Shown: one piece after another, positions 1-5,507 of the stretch
Numbering within the stretch: the first letter of the stretch is position 1
How the letters are laid out: each line of letters begins with the position of its first letter
NCBI GenBank assembly: GCA_964607865.1
Contig: CAZSLZ010000165.1
Span: 1 to 5,507 of the forward strand
Length of the DNA: 5,507 bases
From: CAZSLZ01 sp964607865
Lineage (GTDB): Bacteria > Vulcanimicrobiota > JAJTBE01 > CAZSLZ01
Reading direction: 5' to 3'
Program-made: the position numbers and the translations under genes
The notes under the pieces: generated by a model
The model's database searches: none
What the model saw: only the letters and a program-made list of their open reading frames with translations
What the model was told of the DNA's origin: nothing

Positions 1-22
1 AATTCTAACTACACTATCTACT

Positions 23-34
23 TCTTAAAGAACA
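23..34 (-). promoter_or_regulatory. boxA-like antitermination element
   Basis: The minus strand reads TGTTCTTTAAGA at 34-23, which differs from the E. coli rrn boxA (TGCTCTTTAACA) at two of twelve positions. boxA binds NusB/NusE and keeps polymerase processive on untranslated rRNA. Its place after a perfect promoter and hairpins matches the known rRNA leader order, so the left flank is predicted to hold a leftward 16S rRNA gene. The rRNA itself is not in the window. Confidence 0.6.
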
Positions 35-65
35 TGTTACACCGCAAACTGCGGGCAAAATAATT

Positions 66-82
66 GCTCCCCGTCTGGGAGC
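66..82 (-). other. Hairpin at the predicted 5' end of the leftward transcript
   Basis: GCTCCC (66-71) and GGGAGC (77-82) form a perfect 6-base-pair stem with a 5-base loop. Its first base coincides with the predicted transcription start of the leftward promoter. In an rRNA leader it would occupy the position of a boxB-type hairpin or a 5' stabilising stem. A second small hairpin, CCGCA-AAC-TGCGG, follows at 42-54. Confidence 0.55.
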
Positions 83-88
83 TTTGCT

Positions 89-117
89 ATTATAGCACTG
101 GACTTTTTACTTGTCAA
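89..117 (-). promoter_or_regulatory. Consensus sigma-70-type promoter facing left (probable rRNA operon promoter)
   Basis: Read on the minus strand, TTGACA (117-112) and TATAAT (94-89) are both exact consensus hexamers separated by 17 bases. The predicted start is near G82. Such perfect promoters are typical of stable RNA operons. The -10 element sits inside a 13-base palindrome, TGCTATTATAGCA (85-97). Confidence 0.85.
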
Positions 118-130
118 GACCATTTTGCAT

Positions 131-149
131 GTTTTTTTAAAAAATTTTT
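131..149 (-). promoter_or_regulatory. UP-element-like A/T tract upstream of the leftward promoter
   Basis: Reading the minus strand, an uninterrupted A5-T6-A7-like run lies about 14 to 32 bases upstream of the -35 hexamer, where the RNA polymerase alpha subunits bind in rRNA promoters. Two copies of CATGTTTTT (128-136 and 150-158, plus strand) flank it, 22 bases apart. The location and composition are seen; the function is inferred. Confidence 0.5.
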
Positions 150-309
150 CATGTTTTTCAAACCCTGTAACCATAACGTTTAAAAAAGCTTAGCGCACAA
201 AACAAATTCGACTGCCTTCATCCAAATTATTTTTATTAACGCAAATTTACCCCAACACTTTTTATAGTTACAAAATAAAAGGAAATTTTTTTTAAAAAAC
301 GAATTATTC

Positions 310-318
310 TGGTATATT
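310..318 (+). promoter_or_regulatory. Extended -10 promoter for the membrane protein gene
   Basis: TGGTATATT contains the extended -10 TGn followed by TATATT, placing the start near 325 and leaving a leader of about 23 bases that includes the ribosome binding site. The -35 position is a poor match (TTTTAA at 290-295, in an A/T-rich tract), as is often acceptable with an extended -10. The rest of 160-309 holds no gene or clear signal that I can see. Confidence 0.45.
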
Positions 319-347
319 GACTAAATTCTAATGAGAGGTATGGGTAT

Positions 348-1757
348 ATGAGTGAAGATAAAAAAAAGAAACAGGAAAAAAGGGAAGAAGAAATAAAACC
401 CGAAGAGACCCCCGCTGAAGAAATCACGGAAAACAAGAAAGAAACTTCAGAAGAGAAGAAAGAAACACCCAGTGAAGAGCCTTCCGCTGAAAAGAAAGAA
501 GAAAAAAGGGAAGAACCAGAAAAGAAAAAAGAAAAAAAAGATGACAAACCAGCTGAAGAGAAGGCGGCTGAATCGGAGAAGGAACCTCAGGAGAAGGAAC
601 CTCAGGAGAAGGAACCTCAGGAAAAGAAGAGCAAGAAAGAGAAGAAGAAAAAGAAAAAAGAAAAAAAAGACAAGGCGGAAGAGCCAGAAAAAGAAAAAGA
701 ACCGGTACCGGTAAAAGAAGAAAAGAAACCTGAAGAACCGGCGCCCCCCGCCAAAGATGAGGCTGGCAATTACACCATATGGGGCATATTGTTTGCCATA
801 GCATTATTAGTTTTTGTTTACTATTTTAATAAGAAGACGGCGCCGCCGACCCCGGTGGAGGATATGAGCACAAGGGCAATACAGTTGGTTCAGCAATCTT
901 ATGCTGATGAAATGCACCCCATTAAGACCAAGCTGGAGGCTTATAGAAGCGATCTTGAAAAACAGGGTGTAACTATTGTTACTGGAAACTGGGAAGGAAT
1001 TCCCATGGAGAAAGACGGAGAAAAGTACAAGTATTATGAAGTTCGTCACAAATGGGAAAGAGACGGTGTACCCATAGTTTTCATCTGGGAAGTTGATCTG
1101 GAAACCCAGAAGGTTGAGGCCAAGAGCCACGAGGCCAGAGAACTGTTGGAATATGAGCCTGAAAAGGCAGCATCCCCCATGCCGGAAATATCACCAACAG
1201 CAGAGCCTTCACCTTCACCTGAGGCCAGCCCCACCATGGAGCCTACCGAAACACCGGAGCCGAGCCCATCACCGGTAGAAACCCCCATGCCCACGGCAAC
1301 CCCCAGCCCTTCTCCCACCGAAGGCGTACTGGTACCGCCTACCCCCATACCCACCAAGGTTCCCGGCAGCCCGGTTCCAACCAAGCTGCCCGAACCTCCC
1401 GAGGTACCGGTTTACGATGAAGTTTCCTTTGAACTTACAGGCATTATGGCTATCAACAACCAGAAGCAAGCTATTATCAAGATTGGTGAAAAAACTGATA
1501 ATGTTAGTGTTGGCGAAATTTTGCCCGATAACTGGAGGCTGGTATCCATAGGACAGGATTCTATTACAGTAAGAAAAGGCGATATAACCAAAACTTTAAA
1601 ACTTGAAAGGGAAGGAACAGCCAGGCCTTCTCCGGCCAGAACTCCTGACAACACAAATGACGGTGATGGTTCGGATACAACTCCCATGGTCCCGGCACCG
1701 GAAGCAGGGGGAGGAGCTACCCCGGCACAGACACCTACAAGAGTGCCCCTGGATTAG
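348..1757 (+). CDS. Bitopic membrane protein with Lys/Glu-rich cytoplasmic region and GspC/PilP-like C-terminal domain
   Basis: Residues 1-138 are almost entirely Lys, Glu and Pro, with EKEPQ repeated three times at 77-91. One membrane helix spans about 143-160 (from IWGILF to VYYF), followed by Lys-Lys, so the short-loop topology is ambiguous, but no signal peptide precedes it. Residues about 175-270 form a mixed charged region with predicted helix then strands (YYEVRHKW, IVFIWEVDLET). A Pro/Ser/Thr/Glu linker covers about 275-355. Residues 357-421 read as a small beta domain (FELTGIMA, AIIKIG, VSVGEILPDNWRLVSIG, SITVRKG) that matches the pattern of the GspC homology region and PilP: L-x-G, then VGE, then a strand ending in a charged turn. 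A Gly/Pro/Thr-rich tail ends the protein. The ATG has AGAGG (334-338) nine bases upstream. By family analogy it could be an inner-membrane part of a type II secretion or type IV pilus machine, but no such genes are nearby, so this is inference. Gene call is firm, function is not. Confidence 0.85.
   Translation: MSEDKKKKQEKREEEIKPEETPAEEITENKKETSEEKKETPSEEPSAEKKEEKREEPEKKKEKKDDKPAEEKAAESEKEPQEKEPQEKEPQEKKSKKEKKKKKKEKKDKAEEPEKEKEPVPVKEEKKPEEPAPPAKDEAGNYTIWGILFAIALLVFVYYFNKKTAPPTPVEDMSTRAIQLVQQSYADEMHPIKTKLEAYRSDLEKQGVTIVTGNWEGIPMEKDGEKYKYYEVRHKWERDGVPIVFIWEVDLETQKVEAKSHEARELLEYEPEKAASPMPEISPTAEPSPSPEASPTMEPTETPEPSPSPVETPMPTATPSPSPTEGVLVPPTPIPTKVPGSPVPTKLPEPPEVPVYDEVSFELTGIMAINNQKQAIIKIGEKTDNVSVGEILPDNWRLVSIGQDSITVRKGDITKTLKLEREGTARPSPARTPDNTNDGDGSDTTPMVPAPEAGGGATPAQTPTRVPLD
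576..620 (+). repeat. 15-base tandem repeat, three perfect copies, in frame
   Basis: The unit GAGAAGGAACCTCAG occurs three times without mismatch and encodes EKEPQ three times (residues 77-91). A fourth, partial copy diverges after the first bases. Copy number can change without shifting the frame, so only the length of the charged region would vary. Confidence 0.92.
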
Positions 1758-2671
1758 TTAATATTATTTAAATCAACCAGGCCACACAGGTTACAACCCA
1801 GTAAAAAACCTGCTGTTAAATCAAAACCGGAAGTCGAGCCGAATTCTGATAAATTTTTCAGAATTCGGCTTTGTTTATTTATATCCCCCCAGAAAACTTC
1901 CCGTGCCAACTCCTTCAAATTCCAGGTAAACCGTTTCTCCAAAGCAAACCTCAAATAATTGCTGGAAACAAAGCTGGTCTGGCCAAGAAATTCCGTCGCC
2001 TTTTCCAATGTTTTGTTTCTAAAATCCACTAAGAAGGAATGAAGCAAACAATCCGATGGTTTTAAGCGTTCAAGAAAATGAAGCACCAGTATGAACCCCA
2101 CCAGAAAATCATCACAGGCTGGTGTCAATCCCCACCCCAGGCCAATAATGCTCTTTAAACTAATCAAAGCATTATTCAAAACCCCCGATTCCAAGCTATT
2201 GACGAAAACTTTCAGGCGTTTTTTTATCAAATCGGAAAACATAATACTCTGTTCATTCAGAAAAATAAGGCTGAATAAGTTCAAACTATCGCTTTTTGAC
2301 CTGAAATACCGGTAAACACAAATCAAATTCCGGTTGCAAACCTGGGGATTTATCATATTTCCAGCTATCGACAAATATGAATTAAAAACATCAGCATTGT
2401 TAAAATTAAGATATTGGCCCAACGGAAATTTCAGTCTTTTATTCTGCCAGACAGGCCTGTCGTTGGGTTTCAGGCCCCAACTCTTATAATTCTGCCCTGT
2501 TTGAGCCACAATAAAATCGGGCCCCTGCCCCCGGCCAGGGTTAACCAGGGTAACCATGCCCTGGTTAACCCCAGATTTCAAAACCAGGGTATTTTTAAAT
2601 ATAGAATGTACTTTTATGTTTTCCAGCAAACCTTTTTTTAAAATAGATTCATCTAATTCCAGTATATCCAA
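1754..2671 (-). CDS. DUF2877 / AllH-family protein
   Basis: This 305-residue protein carries the two signatures I associate with DUF2877: GLGWGLTPACDDFLVG at residues 177-192 (family form GLGxGLTPxGDDFLxG, with Asp187-Asp188) and GSTSGFDLTAGFLLG at 278-292. The family includes E. coli AllH (YlbF), which with FdrA and AllG forms the oxamate carbamoyltransferase of allantoin breakdown. No FdrA or AllG homologue is visible here, so the reaction cannot be assumed. Cys186 replaces the Gly usual in the first motif. The start is TTG (2671-2669), supported by GGAG at 2683-2680 with eight bases between; the next in-frame Met is residue 39, past conserved-looking sequence. It is transcribed leftward, divergent from the nucleotidyltransferase gene, and converges on the upstream membrane protein gene with a four-base overlap of stop codons. 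It appears soluble and cytoplasmic. Two perfect 13-base inverted repeats lie inside the coding region. Confidence 0.88.
   Translation of the reverse strand: MDILELDESILKKGLLENIKVHSIFKNTLVLKSGVNQGMVTLVNPGRGQGPDFIVAQTGQNYKSWGLKPNDRPVWQNKRLKFPLGQYLNFNNADVFNSYLSIAGNMINPQVCNRNLICVYRYFRSKSDSLNLFSLIFLNEQSIMFSDLIKKRLKVFVNSLESGVLNNALISLKSIIGLGWGLTPACDDFLVGFILVLHFLERLKPSDCLLHSFLVDFRNKTLEKATEFLGQTSFVSSNYLRFALEKRFTWNLKELAREVFWGDINKQSRILKNLSEFGSTSGFDLTAGFLLGCNLCGLVDLNNIN
1837..1880 (+). terminator. Rho-independent terminator of the membrane protein gene, inside the convergent AllH-like gene
   Basis: AGCCGAATTCTGA (1837-1849) and TCAGAATTCGGCT (1858-1870) form a perfect 13-base-pair stem with an 8-base loop, followed on the plus strand by TTTGTTTATTT. 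It begins 80 bases after the rightward stop codon. On the minus strand the same DNA encodes residues 268-279 of the AllH-like protein, and no T-run follows in that direction, so it should act only on rightward transcription. Confidence 0.75.
2538..2571. repeat. Perfect 13-base inverted repeat inside the AllH-like gene
   Basis: GGGTTAACCAGGG (2538-2550) and CCCTGGTTAACCC (2559-2571) pair perfectly around an 8-base loop. It covers codons 34-45 of the AllH-like gene, about 100 bases after its TTG start. Neither side is followed by a T-run, so it is not an ordinary terminator; an mRNA hairpin or a protein-binding site is possible. Confidence 0.8.
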
Positions 2672-2738
2672 AATTCTTACTCCAGTAGATAATTATAAGT
2701 TAATTTTAGCACAGCCTGGATGAAAAAGAAAGGGGGGA

Positions 2739-2747
2739 ATTATACCA
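2739..2747 (-). promoter_or_regulatory. Extended -10 promoter for the AllH-like gene
   Basis: The minus strand reads TGGTATAAT (coordinates good to about one base): a perfect TATAAT with the TGn extension, predicting a start near 2732 and a leader of about 60 bases. No good -35 is seen. A second TATAAT at 2697-2692 (minus) lies closer to the gene but lacks the extension and a -35. Confidence 0.5.
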
Positions 2748-2796
2748 ATAGGCTTTTTGTTGAAAGGAATATGTCTGAACAAGACAGAAATTAAGA

Positions 2797-2802
2797 TATA
2801 AT
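2797..2802 (+). promoter_or_regulatory. TATAAT just upstream of the nucleotidyltransferase start (uncertain)
   Basis: This exact -10 hexamer would place the transcription start near 2809, only seven bases before the ATG and downstream of most of the ribosome binding site (2804-2811). That conflict makes it either a chance match or a near-leaderless promoter. A short inverted repeat, TGTCT-GAACA-AGACA (2772-2786), lies just upstream and could be an operator. I see no better rightward promoter in 2672-2796. Confidence 0.25.
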
Positions 2803-2815
2803 AAGAGGTGACAGT

Positions 2816-3874
2816 ATGAAAGCGATAGTATTGGTGGGAGGCAAGGGAACCAGGTTACGCCCCCTGACCTACGATTTTCCAAAACCTATGATGCCCATTT
2901 GCGGTAAACCCTTTATAGAATACCAGCTTCAGCAGATGAAGGATTTCGGTATTTCTGACGTTATATTTTCCCTGGGTTATAAATGGAAAACCTTTGATTA
3001 TCATTTTGGCGATGGAAAAGATTTCGGCATAAAGTTGCATTATGTGGTTGAAGATTCCCCGCTGGGAACGGGTGGGGCAATAAAAAACATACAGAAACTG
3101 CTTAACAGCGGTGAAAATTTCTTCGTTTTCAACGGCGATATTTTAGCCCCCTTTGACTTGAAAGCCATATATGATTTACATACCCGAAACAAGTCGGTAT
3201 GCACCCTGGCATTGACTCCCGTGGAAGACCCCACCGCCTACGGCGTGGTGGAAACCGATAAAAACAACAGAATAACCAGTTTTACTGAAAAACCCAGGCC
3301 CGAGGAAGTAAGATCCAATCTTATTAATGCCGGTTTATACGTATTAAACAGAAGGGTCCTGGACTATATGAAACCGGATAAAAAAATTTCCATTGAAAGG
3401 GAAACTTTTCCCAGTTTGTTGCAGGCCAACGAGCCCATGTACGGTTATTCTCATGATGGTTACTGGATGGATATAGGAACACCGGAAAAATTGCTTCAGG
3501 CCAATTATGATGTTTTGGAAGAAAGAATGAAGCTGAAAACTGAGAACCCCCGGACAGGTTTGATTCCAGAAAGTGTACAAATAGGAGAAAACGGAAAAAT
3601 TGTAGAACCAGTACTACTGGGAGAAAATGTTTTAATAGGAAAAAACGTGAAAATTACCGGCCCTGCAGTCATCGAGAAGGATTCTAAAATCGGCGACAAC
3701 TGCGTAATTGACCGGTCATTAATATGGGAAGGCGCCCACATAGGCAACAACTGTGTGCTTAACCAGAATATTGTGGGCCGCTTCACTCAACTGCATCATG
3801 ATGTGAGCCTTCCCAAAAAAACTGTGCTTGGTAAAAATGAAATAGTTAAGCCAGGTGAAAAAATAAAAGTATAA
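2816..3874 (+). CDS. Sugar-1-phosphate nucleotidyltransferase with left-handed beta-helix tail (mannose-1-phosphate guanylyltransferase-like)
   Basis: This cytoplasmic enzyme should join a sugar 1-phosphate to an NTP, giving an NDP-sugar and pyrophosphate for surface polysaccharide or glycan synthesis. Visible motifs are the nucleotide-binding GGKGTRLRPLT (residues 8-18), PKPMMPICGKP (22-32, with Lys23), GTGGAI (84-89), NGD with metal-binding Asp108, TEKP (157-160), NAG (171-173) and WMDIGTPE (217-224, Asp219 probably the second metal ligand). Residues about 253-340 contain hexapeptide repeats such as VLIGKN, KIGDNC and HIGNNC, typical of a left-handed beta-helix. The 352-residue length and layout fit the COG1208 group, which includes GDP-mannose pyrophosphorylases; base and sugar specificity (GDP-mannose, dTDP-glucose, heptose derivatives) cannot be read reliably. 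AGAGGTGA at 2804-2811 precedes the ATG. It is the first gene of a probable three-gene operon, with only 12 bases to the next start. Confidence 0.95.
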   Translation: MKAIVLVGGKGTRLRPLTYDFPKPMMPICGKPFIEYQLQQMKDFGISDVIFSLGYKWKTFDYHFGDGKDFGIKLHYVVEDSPLGTGGAIKNIQKLLNSGENFFVFNGDILAPFDLKAIYDLHTRNKSVCTLALTPVEDPTAYGVVETDKNNRITSFTEKPRPEEVRSNLINAGLYVLNRRVLDYMKPDKKISIERETFPSLLQANEPMYGYSHDGYWMDIGTPEKLLQANYDVLEERMKLKTENPRTGLIPESVQIGENGKIVEPVLLGENVLIGKNVKITGPAVIEKDSKIGDNCVIDRSLIWEGAHIGNNCVLNQNIVGRFTQLHHDVSLPKKTVLGKNEIVKPGEKIKV

Positions 3875-3886
3875 CAGGTGTAAAAA

Positions 3887-4732
3887 ATGGATTTAACTCC
3901 CTATTTCCCAGCTCTGGTAATGGCAATGGCAGCGGGTATAAGAGCATTTATACCCATGTTTATTGTCATTCTTTCTTTTCAGCGGGGTTTCATACCCCCG
4001 GAAATGGTTAACCCCGCAATAGTTCCTTTTTTAGAAAGCCAATTGGTATTAAATGTGGTGGGAATAATTGCTTTTATGGAGCTTTTTGGCAGCAAAATAG
4101 AAATATTGAGCCACGTGCTGGATTCAGCTTATTTTCTCATAAGGCCCATAGCTGGTATTTTTCTGGTATTCTGCTTTATCCATACCCACATTACCGAGAT
4201 TAACCTTATTATCTCCATAGTCATAGCAGCTTTCCTAACCATGCCCATGCATAAATTTATTTCTCATTTACAAGTGGAAACCAACATTAAATTCCTTAAG
4301 CCTTTTATTGTAGTCCAGAATATAATGGATGATTTTCTGGCAGCCGGCGCTGCGGTTCTAGGCATAGTAATACCTAATATGGCGGTTTTGCTGGCGCCGA
4401 TAATAATAGTTGCAACGGTTCTTTTGTTTCATGTGGCAAAGTTAAAGGCCCTGGAAAGCGAAGATCAGCGGTTGTTAAAACTCATACAGAATGGCGATTC
4501 AGCTGCGCTGGGAGAACGGGAAAAGATACAAATGGTTCTGGGCAAACGAAAAAAAGAATTGGAGTCGGAAAAAATGCCCGCCAGAATTCTTAGCCAGAAT
4601 ATTATAAGCGAAGGAGAACCTGGAGCCGGAATACGCACCCCGGTAGAACCCCTTGGAAAACCTGACCTGATTGGAGACTCCGATTTCACCAACCTTATGA
4701 AACAGGCGCGGGAGGAAAATCCCAATAATTAA
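3887..4732 (+). CDS. DUF4126-like integral membrane protein with charged C-terminal extension
   Basis: The first 185 residues are strongly hydrophobic, with likely membrane helices at about 8-30, 52-66, 84-100, 104-122 and 150-184 (the last perhaps two). AAGIRAFIPMF (residues 15-25) and the stretch MELFGSKIEILSHVLDSAY with RPIAG (64-90) match the DUF4126 pattern of GxRAFxP near the N-terminus and E...DxxPxxDHxLD followed by RPxAG. The family's function is unknown to me. Residues about 186-281 form a hydrophilic, charge-rich tail, predicted partly helical (about 190-232) then disordered; DUF4126 proteins that I know of are around 200 residues, so this extension is atypical. The ATG has AGGTG (3876-3880) six bases upstream, and the gene begins 12 bases after the nucleotidyltransferase stop, so the two are probably co-transcribed. 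A role in envelope or polysaccharide biology would be a guess from position only. Confidence 0.87.
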   Translation: MDLTPYFPALVMAMAAGIRAFIPMFIVILSFQRGFIPPEMVNPAIVPFLESQLVLNVVGIIAFMELFGSKIEILSHVLDSAYFLIRPIAGIFLVFCFIHTHITEINLIISIVIAAFLTMPMHKFISHLQVETNIKFLKPFIVVQNIMDDFLAAGAAVLGIVIPNMAVLLAPIIIVATVLLFHVAKLKALESEDQRLLKLIQNGDSAALGEREKIQMVLGKRKKELESEKMPARILSQNIISEGEPGAGIRTPVEPLGKPDLIGDSDFTNLMKQAREENPNN

Positions 4733-4787
4733 GTAATTAGCTAACAGAAACAAATTGAAGCAACAAACAGGTTTGAAGGAGACCAAA

Positions 4788-5507
4788 TTGGACGATATAA
4801 TCTTTCAGGAAGACAACGAAACCCTGGAATTATCTTTACTTGAGGAAGATATTCCCCGGGAGGGAAGTTATCAGCAGATATTCCAGGTTTTACCCGAATT
4901 AAAACAGAGAATACTGGAGCTGGAGGAAGAAAACCAGCATTTACGGGATAATATACACAACCTAAAACAACAGACCAAACAACTGGATGACCGGGTATTC
5001 AATCTTTTCACAATTTCCCAGGCAGGAAAAGTCTTTACCGCAAACCCTGATATAAAAAGGCTTTCGGAAATACTTCTCTCGATGTGCGCTGAAAGGCTTT
5101 TGCTGGATAAAGCTGCACTTCTGCTGAGAAACAATAAAACGGGCAATTATACTGTATCGCACAGCATAGGGCTGAACCAGGAAGAAATAGGAAATGTGGT
5201 TTACACTCCCAGGGAAGGTTTATTCTGGCAGTTGTTATCCAACGGAGAACCTTTCTCTGTGGTTGACATTGAAGGTAACCTGAGGTTTTCATCGGTATTC
5301 GGGGGCTCTAATTTATCCAAAATTGAATCCACAGTATGGATACCCATGAAAAACAAGGATAATGTGGTGGGTATCATTACCATGGGAGCAACAAACATCC
5401 AGGGTTCAGGTATGGGTTTCCTGGAGCAATCGGCAAACCAGGCAACAGTGGCCTCTGAAACCGCATCCTTGTACGAAACCACTGAAGCATCCCGCACGGA
5501 ACTGGAT
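4788..5507 (+). CDS. Coiled-coil and GAF-domain signalling protein, 5' part (runs off right edge)
   Basis: An uninterrupted reading frame of 240 codons runs from a TTG at 4788 to the last base of the window. The TTG is preceded by AAGGAG (4776-4781) at good spacing, and no in-frame ATG occurs before residue 99, which would cut into the domain. Residues 1-30 are acidic; about 33-75 form a helical, heptad-like coiled coil (VLPELKQRILELEEENQ, then further Leu/Asn/Gln positions). Residues about 87-228 look like a GAF domain: a helix with LSEILLSMCAERLLLDKAALLL, the turn REGLFWQLLSNGEPFSVVD (142-160), then TVWIPMKNKDNVVGIITMG (182-200) and a closing helix FLEQSANQAT. GAF domains bind small ligands or chromophores or mediate dimerisation in kinases, diguanylate cyclases, phosphatases and sigma-54 activators; the output domain lies beyond the window, so the class is open. 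It starts 55 bases after the DUF4126-like gene and is probably in the same operon. Confidence 0.85.
   Translation, partial: MDDIIFQEDNETLELSLLEEDIPREGSYQQIFQVLPELKQRILELEEENQHLRDNIHNLKQQTKQLDDRVFNLFTISQAGKVFTANPDIKRLSEILLSMCAERLLLDKAALLLRNNKTGNYTVSHSIGLNQEEIGNVVYTPREGLFWQLLSNGEPFSVVDIEGNLRFSSVFGGSNLSKIESTVWIPMKNKDNVVGIITMGATNIQGSGMGFLEQSANQATVASETASLYETTEASRTELD

Noticed and set aside
66..91. Hairpin 66-82 read as a rightward terminator for a gene to the left
   Set aside because: Only TTT follows, then GC, so the T-run is too poor, and the hairpin fits better as the 5' end of the leftward transcript from the consensus promoter.
317..322. TTGACT as a -35 element
   Set aside because: A -10 at the right spacing would overlap the ribosome binding site to start codon region, and no acceptable hexamer is there.
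472..714. Arg/Lys-rich plus-strand open frame inside the membrane protein gene
   Set aside because: It is a frame shadow of the purine-rich coding region with no start signal of its own.
236..804. Ser/Phe-rich minus-strand open frames opposite the charged region
   Set aside because: They are the reverse of Lys/Glu codons, lack plausible ribosome binding sites and have low-complexity products.
1046..1384. Gly/Val-rich minus-strand open frame opposite the Pro-rich linker
   Set aside because: Its composition is a mirror of the Pro/Ser/Thr codons, and the plus-strand frame continues into a recognisable domain.
3567..3840. Short repeated GGAGAAAA/GGAAAAAA-type segments in the nucleotidyltransferase 3' half
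   Set aside because: They reflect the protein's hexapeptide repeats and are too diverged to be DNA repeats.
4871..5497. Several minus-strand open frames across the right end
   Set aside because: The plus strand has an uninterrupted frame with a ribosome binding site and a recognisable GAF domain; the minus frames overlap it and each other and show no motif.

Overview
This window looks like ordinary chromosome from an uncultured, moderately AT-rich bacterium, probably with a two-membrane envelope. The clues are strong AGGAG-type ribosome binding sites, two TTG starts, sigma-70-type promoters and a bitopic protein whose C-terminal domain resembles the periplasmic domain of GspC/PilP. I cannot assign a phylum from the sequence. 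There is no sign of a mobile element, CRISPR array, tRNA or phage gene.

Layout. (1) Positions 1-347 hold no protein gene. The minus strand carries a consensus promoter (TTGACA, 17-base spacer, TATAAT). It is preceded by A/T tracts and followed by two hairpins and a boxA-like element near the left edge. I read this as the leader of a leftward rRNA operon whose 16S gene would lie outside the window. A weaker extended -10 promoter faces right. (2) 348-1757 (+) encodes a low-complexity single-pass membrane protein: Lys/Glu-rich N-terminal region, one membrane helix, a middle domain, a Pro/Ser/Thr linker and a GspC/PilP-like beta domain. (3) 1754-2671 (-) encodes a DUF2877/AllH-family protein, convergent with the previous gene and overlapping it by four bases at the stop codons. 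The terminator of the rightward gene lies inside this coding region. (4) From 2816 rightward comes a probable operon: a sugar-1-phosphate nucleotidyltransferase with a hexapeptide-repeat tail (2816-3874), a DUF4126-like membrane protein with a long charged tail (3887-4732), and the first 240 residues of a coiled-coil plus GAF-domain protein that runs off the right edge (4788-5507).

How the genes may relate. The last three are closely spaced, co-directional and each has a ribosome binding site, so co-transcription is likely; a shared function (nucleotide-sugar supply, a membrane component, a signalling protein) is only suggested by position. The AllH-like gene has no visible FdrA or AllG partner here. 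I do not see convincing evidence for a new multi-gene system. The most informative points are the rRNA leader, the terminator embedded in a convergent gene, and the unusual architecture of the first protein.
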